DNA from: Ruminococcus flavefaciens
Lineage (GTDB): Bacteria > Bacillota > Clostridia > Oscillospirales > Ruminococcaceae
Reading direction: 5' to 3'
Assembly (NCBI RefSeq): GCF_900116855.1
Contig: NZ_UETD01000010.1
Span: 1 to 64,000, forward strand
Length of the DNA: 64,000 nucleotides
The position numbers were made by a program, and so were the translations under genes. The number at the start of each line of letters is the position of its first letter. Positions within the stretch are counted from its first letter, which is position 1. The notes below the pieces were generated by a model. It worked only from the letters and a program-made list of their open reading frames with translations. It had not been told where the DNA came from and did no database searches. Below, one piece after another: positions 8,530 through 17,363 of the stretch.

Positions 8530-9666
8530 TTATTCGATATAGATACGGGGAACTCTCTTGGAAATGCCGCAGACCACCTCATAGCCGATGGTGCCGTATA
8601 TCTGAGCCAGATCGTCGGCAGTAATTCGGTCGCCGCCGTCGGTGCCGATGAGAGTGACGATATCCCCTGACTTAGCCTCGGGAACGTCGGAAACGTCCAT
8701 CATGAGCTGGTCCATGCAGACTCTGCCAACTATCCTGCACCTTTTGCCGTGGACGAGTATCTCGCCCTTTGAGCTGAGGAGACGGGAATAGCCGTCGGCA
8801 TAGCCGATAGTTACCGTAGCGATACGCATTTCGCGGTCAGCCACGAATGTACGGCCGTAGCTTATGCAGTCGCCTGCCTTTACGGTCTTGACATGGGAGA
8901 TGACAGCCTTCAGCTCCATAAGGGGCTCCAGACCCTCGGGAATGTCCAGACTCACATCGGGGTGGAGACCGTAGAGTATGATGCCTGCCCTTGAAAGGGT
9001 GCTGCGTGAGCTGTTGCGGTAGCAGGTGGCGGCACTGTTCATGAAGTGGAGGTGGCGGAGCTTTATGCCCCTGCCTGCCAGAACATCGTAGGTGTCGGTG
9101 ATGAACTTCTCCTGCCTGTCGGTGTAGGCGATGTTGTCGGGATCGTCGCTGTCCGCAACGGCAAAGTGTGTATAAATGCCCTCCACCGAGAGCTTATCTA
9201 TCTTTATCATTTCGGCTATCTCGTCAGCGCATTCCTCGGGAGTATCATGCTTGAGACCTATCCTGCCCATGCCTGTGTCTATCTTGATATGACAGCGGAT
9301 AGGGGAGGGAGTATTCTTCACCAGCTCCTGAGCATATTCTGTGGAGACCACGCCCTGAATGATATTGTACATGGCGATCTCATGGGCATACTCGGGAGGA
9401 GTATAGCCGAGGATGAGGATATCCGCATCGGGTGCGAACTTCCTTACAGCGATCGCCTCGTCGAGATTTGATACAGCGAAGTATTTTATACCGCACTGCT
9501 CGGCGAGACAGCGGACGATGTGCTCGTCGCCGTGACCGTAGGCGTCAGCCTTGACCACCGCCATTATGTCTGTGGTCGGCGAGTTAAGGCTGCGGATGAT
9601 ATCCACATTTTTTCTGAGCTGAGGAAGCGAAACTTCAGCCCATGCGCGTTTGAGATACGGCTTCAT
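8530..9666 (-). CDS. alr: Alanine racemase
   Basis: This PLP enzyme converts L- to D-alanine for peptidoglycan. Its 378 residues include the PLP lysine in AVVKADAYGHG (Lys 39), HIKIDTGMGRIG, HFMNSAA, SRAGIILYGLHP, the catalytic tyrosine segment SYGRTF, and VCMDQLMMDVSD. All expected elements are present at normal family length (about 370-390). AAAGGA lies about 12 nt before the ATG. It heads an operon with two SecD-P1-like lipoproteins and a radical SAM protein on the minus strand. Confidence 0.96.
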   Translation of the reverse strand: MKPYLKRAWAEVSLPQLRKNVDIIRSLNSPTTDIMAVVKADAYGHGDEHIVRCLAEQCGIKYFAVSNLDEAIAVRKFAPDADILILGYTPPEYAHEIAMYNIIQGVVSTEYAQELVKNTPSPIRCHIKIDTGMGRIGLKHDTPEECADEIAEMIKIDKLSVEGIYTHFAVADSDDPDNIAYTDRQEKFITDTYDVLAGRGIKLRHLHFMNSAATCYRNSSRSTLSRAGIILYGLHPDVSLDIPEGLEPLMELKAVISHVKTVKAGDCISYGRTFVADREMRIATVTIGYADGYSRLLSSKGEILVHGKRCRIVGRVCMDQLMMDVSDVPEAKSGDIVTLIGTDGGDRITADDLAQIYGTIGYEVVCGISKRVPRIYIE

Positions 9667-9759
9667 ACCGTGATCGGTCCTTTCTTTAGGCAGCTGCTGC
9701 GCTATTTGCGGGCGCGGTGCTGCCTTTATTTAAAATTTAATTACAAGTCAAAAAACGTC

Positions 9760-9788
9760 TTGAAATAAAGCGTGATGTATGTTATAAT
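9760..9788 (+). promoter_or_regulatory. Sigma-A type promoter before the YpsA-like gene
   Basis: TTGAAA at 9760-9765 and a perfect TATAAT at 9783-9788 are 17 bp apart. The start codon chosen for the next gene lies 50 nt downstream. Confidence 0.8.
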
Positions 9789-9838
9789 TTCAGTGTATGC
9801 ACACAGCGGCAGTTTTTTTCGGGAGAGCGAGGTGTTCC

Positions 9839-10540
9839 ATGCTTTTCTCAATTGATTCGGGAGTCCCCGTGCTTCCGTGTGAAGAAATAGAAACGGATAA
9901 GGAAAAGACCATCTGTTTCACGGGACACCGTGAAAACAGCGTCATCCCTTACAAGGGGGAGCAGATATACTACGGTATAACTCTGCGAACAGTCCAGCTG
10001 ATGCTTTTCCGATACATAGATATGGCTGTTGAGAGCGGTTACAAGACCTTTATCAGCGGACTCGCCGCAGGTACGGACCTGTGGGCAGCCAAGTATATCC
10101 TTGGCAAGAAGCACTCTGACAGCAGTATACGTCTTATCGGGGTAATGCCTTATCTCAGGCACGCCGAGCGGTTCAGCGACCGTTACAAAGAGCTGCTTGC
10201 CGACGCGGAAAGGGGAGCGGATATGCTCCTGACCACCAATACGGACCCCCTTGTGGTGTACGGCAAGAGCCGCGGCGGAGAGAATACCTCTCCCGACCTT
10301 TACAGGGTGCGGAACTATTTCATGGTGGACAATGCTTCGGCGGTGATCTCCTACTTCAACGAGGGCTCGTACAAATCGGGCACCAGCCAGACGCTGAACT
10401 ATGCAGTCCGACAGGGACTGAAGATACGGCGTTTCGGGCTTGAAGAAGCCTACGGAGTCATAGATGAATGCGGTCCCGATATCGAGAGCATACGCAGGAA
10501 ACTGGTTTTCATGGAAAACGTGTTTGAACTGCCGTACTAA
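9839..10540 (+). CDS. YpsA/DUF1273-like SLOG-fold protein
   Basis: This encodes 233 residues. ICFTGHRE near the N-terminus and FISGLAAGTDLWAA about 50 residues later are the two hallmark loops of the SLOG (YpsA/DprA-like) Rossmann fold, which binds nucleotides or nucleic acid-derived ligands. The ATG at 9839 follows GAGGTG; an upstream in-frame ATG at 9797 has no ribosome binding site. It is divergent from alr and monocistronic. YpsA in Bacillus influences cell division; whether this longer version does is unknown. Confidence 0.8.
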   Translation: MLFSIDSGVPVLPCEEIETDKEKTICFTGHRENSVIPYKGEQIYYGITLRTVQLMLFRYIDMAVESGYKTFISGLAAGTDLWAAKYILGKKHSDSSIRLIGVMPYLRHAERFSDRYKELLADAERGADMLLTTNTDPLVVYGKSRGGENTSPDLYRVRNYFMVDNASAVISYFNEGSYKSGTSQTLNYAVRQGLKIRRFGLEEAYGVIDECGPDIESIRRKLVFMENVFELPY

Positions 10541-11082
10541 TTATATCACATTATTTTGGGTAAATCAACCGTCGCGGAGAGATAAATCATTTTTTGAAAT
10601 ACTTCACCGCGCTGAAATAACAATTTTTTGTTTATGTTCAAAGTTGAAAAAAATACGGCAGTTTTCACGGAGTTATCACCGAAATACAGCCCTTTTCAAC
10701 AGTCCTGACAACCGTTTCGGGAAGCTGCGGCAGAATGCCTTGCTTCGCGAATTTGGCTATATATCGTTGCTTGCGGTGACAAGCAACGCAGGATCGGGAC
10801 AAATCCTGGCCTGAACGCCTGTTCTATTTCAACAGACTGTTGAATTGTGTGTTTAAACATTCACACCCCATTCGTCAATGTTGAAAATGTGGAAAGCTCT
10901 GTTGACAACCGTGTTACTGCGGATAAGTTTTTAACCCACGGATTTGGAAAAATATTTTTATTCATTCACAGCGGATATTTTACGGACAAGTGTTATACGA
11001 AAAGTTGATATCCCTCACAAAATAATCGGAAATGTAAAAATGACAAGTTTCTGACAATGAAAACATGAAAGGAGCCACTAAA
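10541..11082. other. 540-base non-coding gap with hairpins and DnaA-box-like motifs
   Basis: No convincing gene was found. The gap holds a 9-bp hairpin (10765-10773 with 10780-10788), a 6-bp hairpin (10789-10794 with 10803-10808) and a near-palindrome centred on 10836. A tight group of DnaA-box-like 9-mers follows: 10879 (TGTTGAAAA), 10888 (TGTGGAAAG), 10900 (TGTTGACAA) and 10918 (TGCGGATAA, one mismatch from TGTGGATAA), with another TTTTCAACA at 10693. The last 100 bases are AT-rich and lead into the LCP-like gene. Confidence 0.5.
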
Positions 11083-11952
11083 ATGGCAAACAGAAAAACC
11101 GGATCAATAGCAGTACCCTTTCTTGCGACTATCTTCATCGGACTTATCATAGTCGGAGGCATAGCCGCAGGACTTTACAAGTATCTGGGCTTCGGCAAGC
11201 AGGAAAAGCCTGCAGAGCCCATACCGAGGACCAGCGGAATGGTTACCGACGCAGATAACCACACCGTGCTTCTGGTGCTGGACGTCCCCGAAAGAAAGGC
11301 ACCTCCCACATTCATCCTCATGCGCTCACGCCCCATAAAGAAAGAGCTTGTGTTCATCGGTATCCCCTCCAACTCCATCGCCCTTGTTGACGGCGGTCAG
11401 GAGAGCATACTGGGCAGCTACCAGAGCGGCGGCGCAGCTGCATCGGCAGAGTTCGTTGAGAAGGTGTTCGGCGTTGAGGTAGACAGATATATGAAGTTCG
11501 ATTCCGCTTCATTCAGAAAGATAAGTGATATCTTCGGCGGAGTCACCTACGCCGTTAATGCTGATATAGCAGGCTTCAAGAACGACGGCAGCCAGCAGTA
11601 CCTCAACAGCGATCAGGTGGAGCAGTTCGTTACCTATATGATGTTTGAGGGCGGCGAGTACGAGCGCAGCCTTATCTCCGCAGACGTACTCAAATCCATG
11701 GTAAATCAGGCTGACGGCAAGCGTATCGCAGACAGCTTCGACAGCAACTTCAACACCATCATCAATATGGTGGAGTCCGATATAAAGGCGTCCGACTATA
11801 AAGAGCACAAGACTGCCATCAAGAATATGTTCGAGAACGGCACTTCAATAGCGGTTGCCATTTCCGTTGACGGAACCAACGCAGGTGAGGACTTCATCCC
11901 CAGCAGCGGCTTCATTGAGAACGTCAAGGACCAGTACTTCAAGGAGAAGTAA
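11083..11952 (+). CDS. LytR-CpsA-Psr-like membrane protein, divergent
   Basis: This encodes 289 residues: one N-terminal transmembrane helix (about 10-33), then an extracellular domain. The segment FVEKVFGVEVDRYMKFD followed by SASFRKISDIFGGVTYAV matches the LCP core (ligase of anionic polymers to peptidoglycan). The usual catalytic IPRDT is replaced by IPSNS, and the typical Arg pair near the end (YVRxR) reads YMMFEG. It is therefore probably not an active LCP ligase. AAAGGAG precedes the ATG at 11083. Its stop overlaps the tatD start (TAATG), so the two are coupled. Confidence 0.7.
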   Translation: MANRKTGSIAVPFLATIFIGLIIVGGIAAGLYKYLGFGKQEKPAEPIPRTSGMVTDADNHTVLLVLDVPERKAPPTFILMRSRPIKKELVFIGIPSNSIALVDGGQESILGSYQSGGAAASAEFVEKVFGVEVDRYMKFDSASFRKISDIFGGVTYAVNADIAGFKNDGSQQYLNSDQVEQFVTYMMFEGGEYERSLISADVLKSMVNQADGKRIADSFDSNFNTIINMVESDIKASDYKEHKTAIKNMFENGTSIAVAISVDGTNAGEDFIPSSGFIENVKDQYFKEK

Positions 11953-12719
11953 TGACAGGGATATTCGATACTCACGCACATTACGCAGACAGCGCATTTG
12001 ACGAGGACAGGGAGCAGGTGCTGGAGGAGCTTCCCCGAAAGGGCGTGAAGCTTGTCATGCTGGCAGGCTCCTCACTGGAGGACTCGGCGGCAAATGCTGA
12101 GCTGGCAAAGCGTTACGGCTATATCTACGCAGCGGCAGGAGTCCACCCCGAGAGCGTGGACGAGACCCCTGCGGACTACATTGACAGACTGAAAAGCCTG
12201 ATCGCCTCGCACCCGAAGGTAAAGGCGGTAGGCGAGATAGGTCTTGATTACCACTACGAAAACTATGACCGCGAAAAGCAGATACGCTTTTTCCGTGAGC
12301 AGCTGGCTCTTGCGGCTGAGCTGGATATGCCCGTCATAGTTCACAGCCGCAATGCTGCCGAGGACACCGTGGATATACTGAAGGAGTTCCGTCCCCGCGG
12401 CGTGGTACACTGCTTCAGCGGCTCAGCCGAGACCGCAAAGGAGATACTGAAGACAGGTATGTACATCGGCTTTACGGGAGTCCTCACATTCAAGAACGCA
12501 AAGAAAGCACTGAAAGCGCTGGCAGAGGTGCCTATGGACAGGCTCCTCATGGAGACAGACTGCCCCTATATGGCACCCGAGCCCCTGAGAGGAAGACGCA
12601 GTGACAGCTCCATGATAGAGTTCACGGCGGCAAAGGCAGCCGAGGTCAAGGGCATACCCGTTCAGGAGCTCATAGACATCACCTGCCGCAACGGCATGAC
12701 GATGTACGGCATAGAATAA
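11952..12719 (+). CDS. tatD: TatD family metal-dependent hydrolase
   Basis: This encodes 255 residues with all TatD metal ligands: DTHAHYAD (His 8, His 10), VGEIGLDYHY (Glu), VIVHSRNA (His), VVHCFSGS (His) and METDCPY (Asp). TatD proteins are TIM-barrel 3'-5' DNases or D-aminoacyl hydrolases acting in the cytoplasm. Length is typical. The start overlaps the preceding stop by one base. It precedes a PP2C gene by 22 nt in the same direction. Confidence 0.94.
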   Translation: MTGIFDTHAHYADSAFDEDREQVLEELPRKGVKLVMLAGSSLEDSAANAELAKRYGYIYAAAGVHPESVDETPADYIDRLKSLIASHPKVKAVGEIGLDYHYENYDREKQIRFFREQLALAAELDMPVIVHSRNAAEDTVDILKEFRPRGVVHCFSGSAETAKEILKTGMYIGFTGVLTFKNAKKALKALAEVPMDRLLMETDCPYMAPEPLRGRRSDSSMIEFTAAKAAEVKGIPVQELIDITCRNGMTMYGIE

Positions 12720-12741
12720 CACGCAGAAAGGAGGAAATCGG

Positions 12742-13491
12742 ATGTATTACTGCTGCGGAGTCACAGAAAAAGGCGTGATGCCCCATAACGAGGATGCACT
12801 GCTCATCAAGGACAGCGTAATAGATTCGGGTTCCTCGGAGCAGACCATAGCACCGCCCTTTATCGCGGCGGTGTCGGACGGAGTTTCGGGAGAGCGCTCG
12901 GGAGAGCTGGCTTCAAAGATGTGTCTGGAGCTGCTCCGCGATGTGGATTACAGCGGCGATATGAAGCTTGACGAGGAGCTCCTTGCAATTCACCGCCGAC
13001 TTGCCGAGTACAGCGAGTCCGACCCGGAGATGCACAATATGCAGGCGACTCTCTGCGGCTTTGCCGTGGACGAGAGCAATAATATCCTCACCTTCAATGT
13101 GGGAGACTCCCGTCTCTACCGCTACCGCGGCGGACGTATCAGGCAGATATCCCGCGACCAGTCCCTTGTGCAGCTCCTTATCGACGAGGGCGCCATCACC
13201 CGTGAGGAGCGCAGGGAACACGTTCACAGGAACATAATCTTTCCTGTGTTCGGCAATGTTAAGTCCACACCGAAGGTGGACACGGTCAGCATAGACGGGG
13301 GCATGGAGTACGGCGACCTGCTTCTGCTCTGTACCGACGGACTTTCCGACTATGTTTCGGCGCTTGATATCGAGGAGATACTTGAGCTGCCGAAAAGTCT
13401 CAAGAGCAGGCTCCACCTCCTTGTGGACAAGGCGCTTGAAAACGGCAGCAAGGACAACATAACGGTCATCGCCGTTGTGTACTATGAATAA
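12742..13491 (+). CDS. prpC: PP2C-type serine/threonine protein phosphatase
   Basis: This encodes 249 residues. The metal-binding and catalytic motifs of PP2C are present: HNEDALLIKD, AVSDGVSGERSGELAS, NVGDSRLYRYRGGRI, LLCTDGLSDYV and KDNITVIAV. It is the expected partner of a PASTA-type Ser/Thr kinase, but no kinase gene is adjacent; the only kinase-like gene of the window (62014) looks inactive. AAAGGAGG precedes the ATG. A terminator follows. Confidence 0.92.
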   Translation: MYYCCGVTEKGVMPHNEDALLIKDSVIDSGSSEQTIAPPFIAAVSDGVSGERSGELASKMCLELLRDVDYSGDMKLDEELLAIHRRLAEYSESDPEMHNMQATLCGFAVDESNNILTFNVGDSRLYRYRGGRIRQISRDQSLVQLLIDEGAITREERREHVHRNIIFPVFGNVKSTPKVDTVSIDGGMEYGDLLLLCTDGLSDYVSALDIEEILELPKSLKSRLHLLVDKALENGSKDNITVIAVVYYE

Positions 13492-13496
13492 ACCGA

Positions 13497-13550
13497 AAGA
13501 ACGGCAAGGCAGTCCCCTCTGAGGGAAGCTGACCAAAGCCGTTCTTTTTA
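13497..13550 (+). terminator. Terminator after the PP2C gene
   Basis: AAGAACGGC at 13497-13505 pairs with GCCGTTCTT at 13538-13546, with a T-run and a long loop. Confidence 0.8.
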
Positions 13551-13569
13551 TAAATGCAGGAGAAAACTT

Positions 13570-14508
13570 ATGGAAATAAAACGCTTTGATATGGAAAAAG
13601 ACCTTCAAAGGCTTGAAAGCTATCTCAGGGAATGCTATTACGAGACCGGAAACATGACCTCATGGCTTCCCCAGCGGCTTCACGACCTGATATACAGAAT
13701 GGATGTACAGTATACCGACTGCGGACTGCCGAGGTCTGCGGACTATATTTTTATGTGGGAGGACGGCGGCAGTATAGTCGGCTGTATTCTTCCCGACGGC
13801 GACGCGGTCTATATGAGCATCAAGAAAGGGCATGAGAGCATTTTTGCGGATATGGTGAGCTATGCCGAGGAGAATTGCCTGCCATTGTTCCAAAAGGACA
13901 AGGACGGCTCTGTGGACTTCCTTGTCATAGCAAACGACAGCCTTGCTTACAGAGGTGAGATACTCACGGAAATGGGTTACAGCAGGCAGGCTGAGGAGGA
14001 TTATGACAATTATGTATACCCTCAGACCGCGGCTGTGACGGTGGAGCTCCCCGACGGGTATAAGCTCCTCTGCGGAAATGAGTATCCCGACGAGGCTCTG
14101 AAATGGAGCGCGCTCAATCTGGGCTTTCACCCCGAGCTTGAAGCCGTGGGTTACAGAAACGGCATGACTGCCTATGAGTCGCGGAAGAAGTCGTCCATGT
14201 ATGCAGACAGCTTTGAAGTTATCATAACCGACGAGGAAACAGCCGATGAGAACAATGTGTGTGCATACTGCTTCGTCTATGTGGATACGGTGACAAAGAC
14301 TGCCCTCATCGAGCCTGTGAGCACAAGGGAAAAATACAGGCACAAGGGACTGGGCACGGCGCTTATGCACGGAGCGATACTGAAGTGCAGGGAAAAGGGC
14401 GTCTTGAAATGCTATGTGAATTCCTATGACTGGCGCAGGAGGTTCTACAATGCGGCGGGCTTCATTACCGAGGACTCCGTAGGCTTCTGGCACAAGCGTC
14501 TGAAATAG
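13570..14508 (+). CDS. GNAT family acetyltransferase
   Basis: This encodes 312 residues. The C-terminal third is a GNAT domain: CAYCFVYVD, then IEPVSTREKYRHKGLGTALM with the acetyl-CoA loop RHKGLGTA, and a terminal WRRRFYNAAGF. The N-terminal half looks like a second, degenerate GNAT-like unit (SIVGCILPDGDAVYMSI), so this may be a tandem GNAT. The substrate is unknown. AGGAGAA precedes the ATG. The gene appears monocistronic. Confidence 0.82.
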   Translation: MEIKRFDMEKDLQRLESYLRECYYETGNMTSWLPQRLHDLIYRMDVQYTDCGLPRSADYIFMWEDGGSIVGCILPDGDAVYMSIKKGHESIFADMVSYAEENCLPLFQKDKDGSVDFLVIANDSLAYRGEILTEMGYSRQAEEDYDNYVYPQTAAVTVELPDGYKLLCGNEYPDEALKWSALNLGFHPELEAVGYRNGMTAYESRKKSSMYADSFEVIITDEETADENNVCAYCFVYVDTVTKTALIEPVSTREKYRHKGLGTALMHGAILKCREKGVLKCYVNSYDWRRRFYNAAGFITEDSVGFWHKRLK

Positions 14509-14580
14509 AGTGTTGCACAGAGGTAACTTTGTAATAACAGAGCAGCATTAATAAGCTTTCTTTAACGGAAAAGCGGGTCA

Positions 14581-14612
14581 CCGAGCCTGAAATTATGGGC
14601 TCGGTAGTTTTA
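14581..14612 (+). terminator. Terminator after the GNAT gene
   Basis: CCGAGCC at 14581-14587 pairs with GGCTCGG at 14598-14604, followed by a short T-run. The same stem sequence ends the LRR gene at 36581. Confidence 0.75.
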
Positions 14613-14709
14613 TGCCACGATTTCGCCCAAGGGGGCTCCCCTTTGTCATGCTGTTTTTTGCGGCATTTGACGAATATTTAACAAGAGGCAAAAAAATCAT
14701 TTTTATATA

Positions 14710-14738
14710 TTGACTTATGGGGGACAAAGGAGTATAAT
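14710..14738 (+). promoter_or_regulatory. Sigma-A type promoter of serC
   Basis: TTGACT at 14710-14715 and TATAAT at 14733-14738 are 17 bp apart. The serC ATG lies 57 nt downstream. Confidence 0.8.
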
Positions 14739-14794
14739 TTATATTGTATGGCAAATACTACCTATTTCATATATCAAACTTGGAGGTTTTTAAA

Positions 14795-15880
14795 ATGAGC
14801 AGAGTTTACAACTTCAGTGCAGGTCCTGCAGTACTTCCCGAGGAAGTGCTCAAGGAATGTGCAGATGAAATGATGGATTACAAGGGATGCGGAATGTCCG
14901 TAATGGAGATGTCTCACCGTTCAAAGGTATACGATGAGATCATCAAGGAAGCAGAGAAGGATCTCCGCGACCTCATGAATATCCCCGACAACTACAAGGT
15001 TATCTTCGTACAGGGCGGCGCTTCACTGGTATTCGCAGGCGTTCCCATGAACCTGATGAAGAAGGGCAAGGCTGCTTACATCATCACAGGTCAGTGGGCT
15101 AAGAAGGCTGCACAGGAAGCTGAAAAGTACGGCGAAGTAGTAAGAGTAGCTTCATCTGCTGACAAGACATTCTCATATATCCCTGACTGCTCAGATCTTG
15201 ATATACCCGATGATGTAGACTATGTTTACATTTGCGAGAACAACACAATTTACGGAACAAAGTTCTGGGAGCTCCCCAACACAAAGGGTCACGAGCTCGT
15301 AGCTGACGTAAGCTCATGCTTCCTCTCAGAGCCTGTTGACGTAACAAAGTACGGCGTTATCTACGGCGGCGTTCAGAAGAACGTAGGACCTTCAGGCGTT
15401 CAGATCATCATCGTTCGTGAGGACCTCATCGCTGACGGCCCCGCACTCAAGTGCACACCTACAATGATGGACTGGAAGATACAGTCTGACAACGAGTCTC
15501 TCTACAACACACCTCCCTGCTACGGCATCTATGTATGCGGCAAGGTATTCAAGTGGATCAAGAAGATGGGCGGACTCGAGGCTATGAAGGCTCACAATGA
15601 GAAGAAGGCTAAGATCCTTTACGATTTCCTCGACAGCAGCAAGATGTTCAAGGGCACAGTTGAGAAGAAGGACCGCTCACTCATGAACGTTCCCTTCATC
15701 ACAGGCAACGAGGAGCTTGACAAGAAGTTCGTTGCTGAGTCAAAGGCAGCAGGCTTCGAGAACCTCAAGGGTCACAGAACAGTAGGCGGCATGAGAGCTT
15801 CCATCTACAACGCAATGCCTATCGAGGGCGTTGAGAAGCTGGTAGCCTTCATGAAGAAGTTCGAGGAAGAAAACTCGTAA
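14795..15880 (+). CDS. serC: Phosphoserine aminotransferase
   Basis: This class V PLP aminotransferase converts 3-phosphohydroxypyruvate to phosphoserine. Its 361 residues include NFSAGPAVLP, the TxxHRS-like SHRSKVY, FVQGGAS, ENNTIYGT, the PLP lysine in YGGVQKNVGPSG, and GHRTVGGMRASIYNA near the end. GGAGG lies 8 nt before the ATG at 14795; an upstream in-frame ATG lies beside the promoter. serA follows 133 nt later, so two consecutive serine steps are neighbours, separated by a repeat module. Confidence 0.96.
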   Translation: MSRVYNFSAGPAVLPEEVLKECADEMMDYKGCGMSVMEMSHRSKVYDEIIKEAEKDLRDLMNIPDNYKVIFVQGGASLVFAGVPMNLMKKGKAAYIITGQWAKKAAQEAEKYGEVVRVASSADKTFSYIPDCSDLDIPDDVDYVYICENNTIYGTKFWELPNTKGHELVADVSSCFLSEPVDVTKYGVIYGGVQKNVGPSGVQIIIVREDLIADGPALKCTPTMMDWKIQSDNESLYNTPPCYGIYVCGKVFKWIKKMGGLEAMKAHNEKKAKILYDFLDSSKMFKGTVEKKDRSLMNVPFITGNEELDKKFVAESKAAGFENLKGHRTVGGMRASIYNAMPIEGVEKLVAFMKKFEEENS

Positions 15881-15888
15881 TAATTCGT

Positions 15889-15985
15889 AATTCATAATGC
15901 ATAATGCATAATTACAGTGACTTTTTATACTTGATATATCGAGCGTAGCGAGCTCCGCAATTATGAATTCTTAATTATGCATTTC
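15889..15985. repeat. AT-rich inverted repeat module between serC and serA
   Basis: Tandem TAATGCATAAT-like units on the left face ATTATGAATTCTTAATTATGCAT-like units on the right in inverted orientation. A short palindrome (TCGAGCGTAGCGAGCTC-like) lies between them. The same unit family occurs at 30842 and 39041. Confidence 0.7.
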
Positions 15986-16013
15986 AAAAAAACATAGAAA
16001 GAGGTTTACTGAA

Positions 16014-17174
16014 ATGTACAATATCCAGACATTAAATAAGATATCAGCAGTCGGAACAGATGTATTTGACAAGAGCAAGTATGCTGTTGCCGAGGAAATT
16101 GCAAACCCCGATGCTATAATGGTACGTTCCGCAAAGATGCACGATATGCAGTTCGGCGACAACCTTCTCGCAATTGCCCGTGCAGGTGCAGGCGTAAACA
16201 ATATCCCTGTTGAGCGCTGCGCACAGGAGGGTATCTGTGTATTCAATACTCCCGGTGCCAACTCAAACGCAGTTAAGGAGCTTGCAGTATGCGCACTTCT
16301 CCTTGCTTCAAGAAAGATCGTTGAGGCAGCTACATGGGCAGCTTCACTGAAGGGCACACCCGACGCTCCCAAGACAGTTGAGGGCGGCAAGTCCAAGTTT
16401 GCAGGTCCCGAGATCGCAGGCAAGACCCTCGGTATCATCGGTCTGGGCGCTATCGGCGGTAAGATCGCAAACGCAGCAGAGGCTCTGGGCATGAAGGTTA
16501 TCGGCTACGATCCCTACATCTCCATCGGAGCAGCTCTCCACCTCGATCCTACAGTAAAGATCGTTTCCGATATCAACGAGATCTACACAAACAGCGACTA
16601 CATAACGATCCATATGCCTTATACTCCTCAGACAAAGAACACTATCGATGCTGAGCAGATCGCTATGATGAAGGACGGCGTTCGTCTTATCAACCTCGCA
16701 AGAGGCGAGCTCATCAACAGCGAGGCAGTAGTAAAGGCTATCGCTGACGGCAAGGTAGCAAAGTACGTTACAGACTTTGCTGATGACGTAGTTCTCGGCG
16801 TTGAGAACGTTATCGTTCTTCCTCACCTTGGTGCTTCCACACCCGAGAGCGAGGACAACTGTGCAGTAATGGCAGCTGAGGAGCTCATCGAGTACCTCGA
16901 GAACGGAAACATCAAGAACTCCGTAAACCTCCCCAACGCTTCAATGAACGCAGTCGGCACAAAGATCTGCATCATCCACAAGAACGTTCCCACAACTATT
17001 GCTTCCATCACAACAGCAGTAGGCAATGAGGGACTCAATATCGAGAACATGGTAAATGCAAGCAAGAAGGACTTTGCTTACACAATGCTCGATATCATCG
17101 GTGATGTACCGCCCACAGTAGAGGGCAAGATCAACGCAGTAGACGGCGTTATCAGAGTAAGGATCATCAAGTAA
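16014..17174 (+). CDS. serA: D-3-phosphoglycerate dehydrogenase
   Basis: This catalyses the first step of serine synthesis, oxidising 3-phosphoglycerate with NAD. Its 386 residues include RAGAGVNNIP, NTPGANSNAVKEL, the NAD loop LGIIGLGAIGGKIANAAEALG, HMPYTPQTKNTI, INLARGELI and LPHLGASTPE with the catalytic His. A C-terminal ACT domain (KICIIHKNVPTTIASITTAV) is present, so serine feedback is possible. GAAAGAGG precedes the ATG. It is probably read from the serC promoter through the repeat. A strong terminator follows. Confidence 0.96.
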   Translation: MYNIQTLNKISAVGTDVFDKSKYAVAEEIANPDAIMVRSAKMHDMQFGDNLLAIARAGAGVNNIPVERCAQEGICVFNTPGANSNAVKELAVCALLLASRKIVEAATWAASLKGTPDAPKTVEGGKSKFAGPEIAGKTLGIIGLGAIGGKIANAAEALGMKVIGYDPYISIGAALHLDPTVKIVSDINEIYTNSDYITIHMPYTPQTKNTIDAEQIAMMKDGVRLINLARGELINSEAVVKAIADGKVAKYVTDFADDVVLGVENVIVLPHLGASTPESEDNCAVMAAEELIEYLENGNIKNSVNLPNASMNAVGTKICIIHKNVPTTIASITTAVGNEGLNIENMVNASKKDFAYTMLDIIGDVPPTVEGKINAVDGVIRVRIIK

Positions 17175-17193
17175 TACATTATGTGATATAAAA

Positions 17194-17229
17194 AAGCCCC
17201 TGAGTGTCCGCAAACACTCAGGGGCTTTG
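17194..17229. terminator. Bidirectional terminator after serA
   Basis: AAGCCCCTGAGTGT at 17194-17207 pairs with ACACTCAGGGGCTT at 17214-17227, flanked by A and T runs. It works for serA and can also end the minus-strand XRE operon. Confidence 0.88.
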
Positions 17230-17239
17230 TATTTGGCTG

Positions 17240-17345
17240 ATTTAAGCCGTTAGCACATTGTAGGGGACGCCGTTGTCGGCGTCCCGGAAGTTGGCATTGC
17301 AGGGGCGGCGTTCCGCTTCCTGATGGCTAAAAGCTAAAGGCTAAC
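17240..17345. repeat. GGGACGCCG hairpin repeat with TTAGC units
   Basis: GGGACGCCG at 17264-17272 pairs with CGGCGTCCC at 17277-17285. It is flanked by AGCCGTTAGC and GGCTAAAAGCTAAAGGCTAACGG-like units. Related hairpins lie at 26528 and 40100. Confidence 0.7.
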
Positions 17346-17363
17346 GGCTTCGGAGCAGCTGCC

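Noticed and set aside
10541..11082. Calling the gap an established replication origin
   Set aside because: The boxes are mostly two mismatches away, no dnaA-dnaN genes are present and the rRNA direction does not fit. Kept only as a lead.
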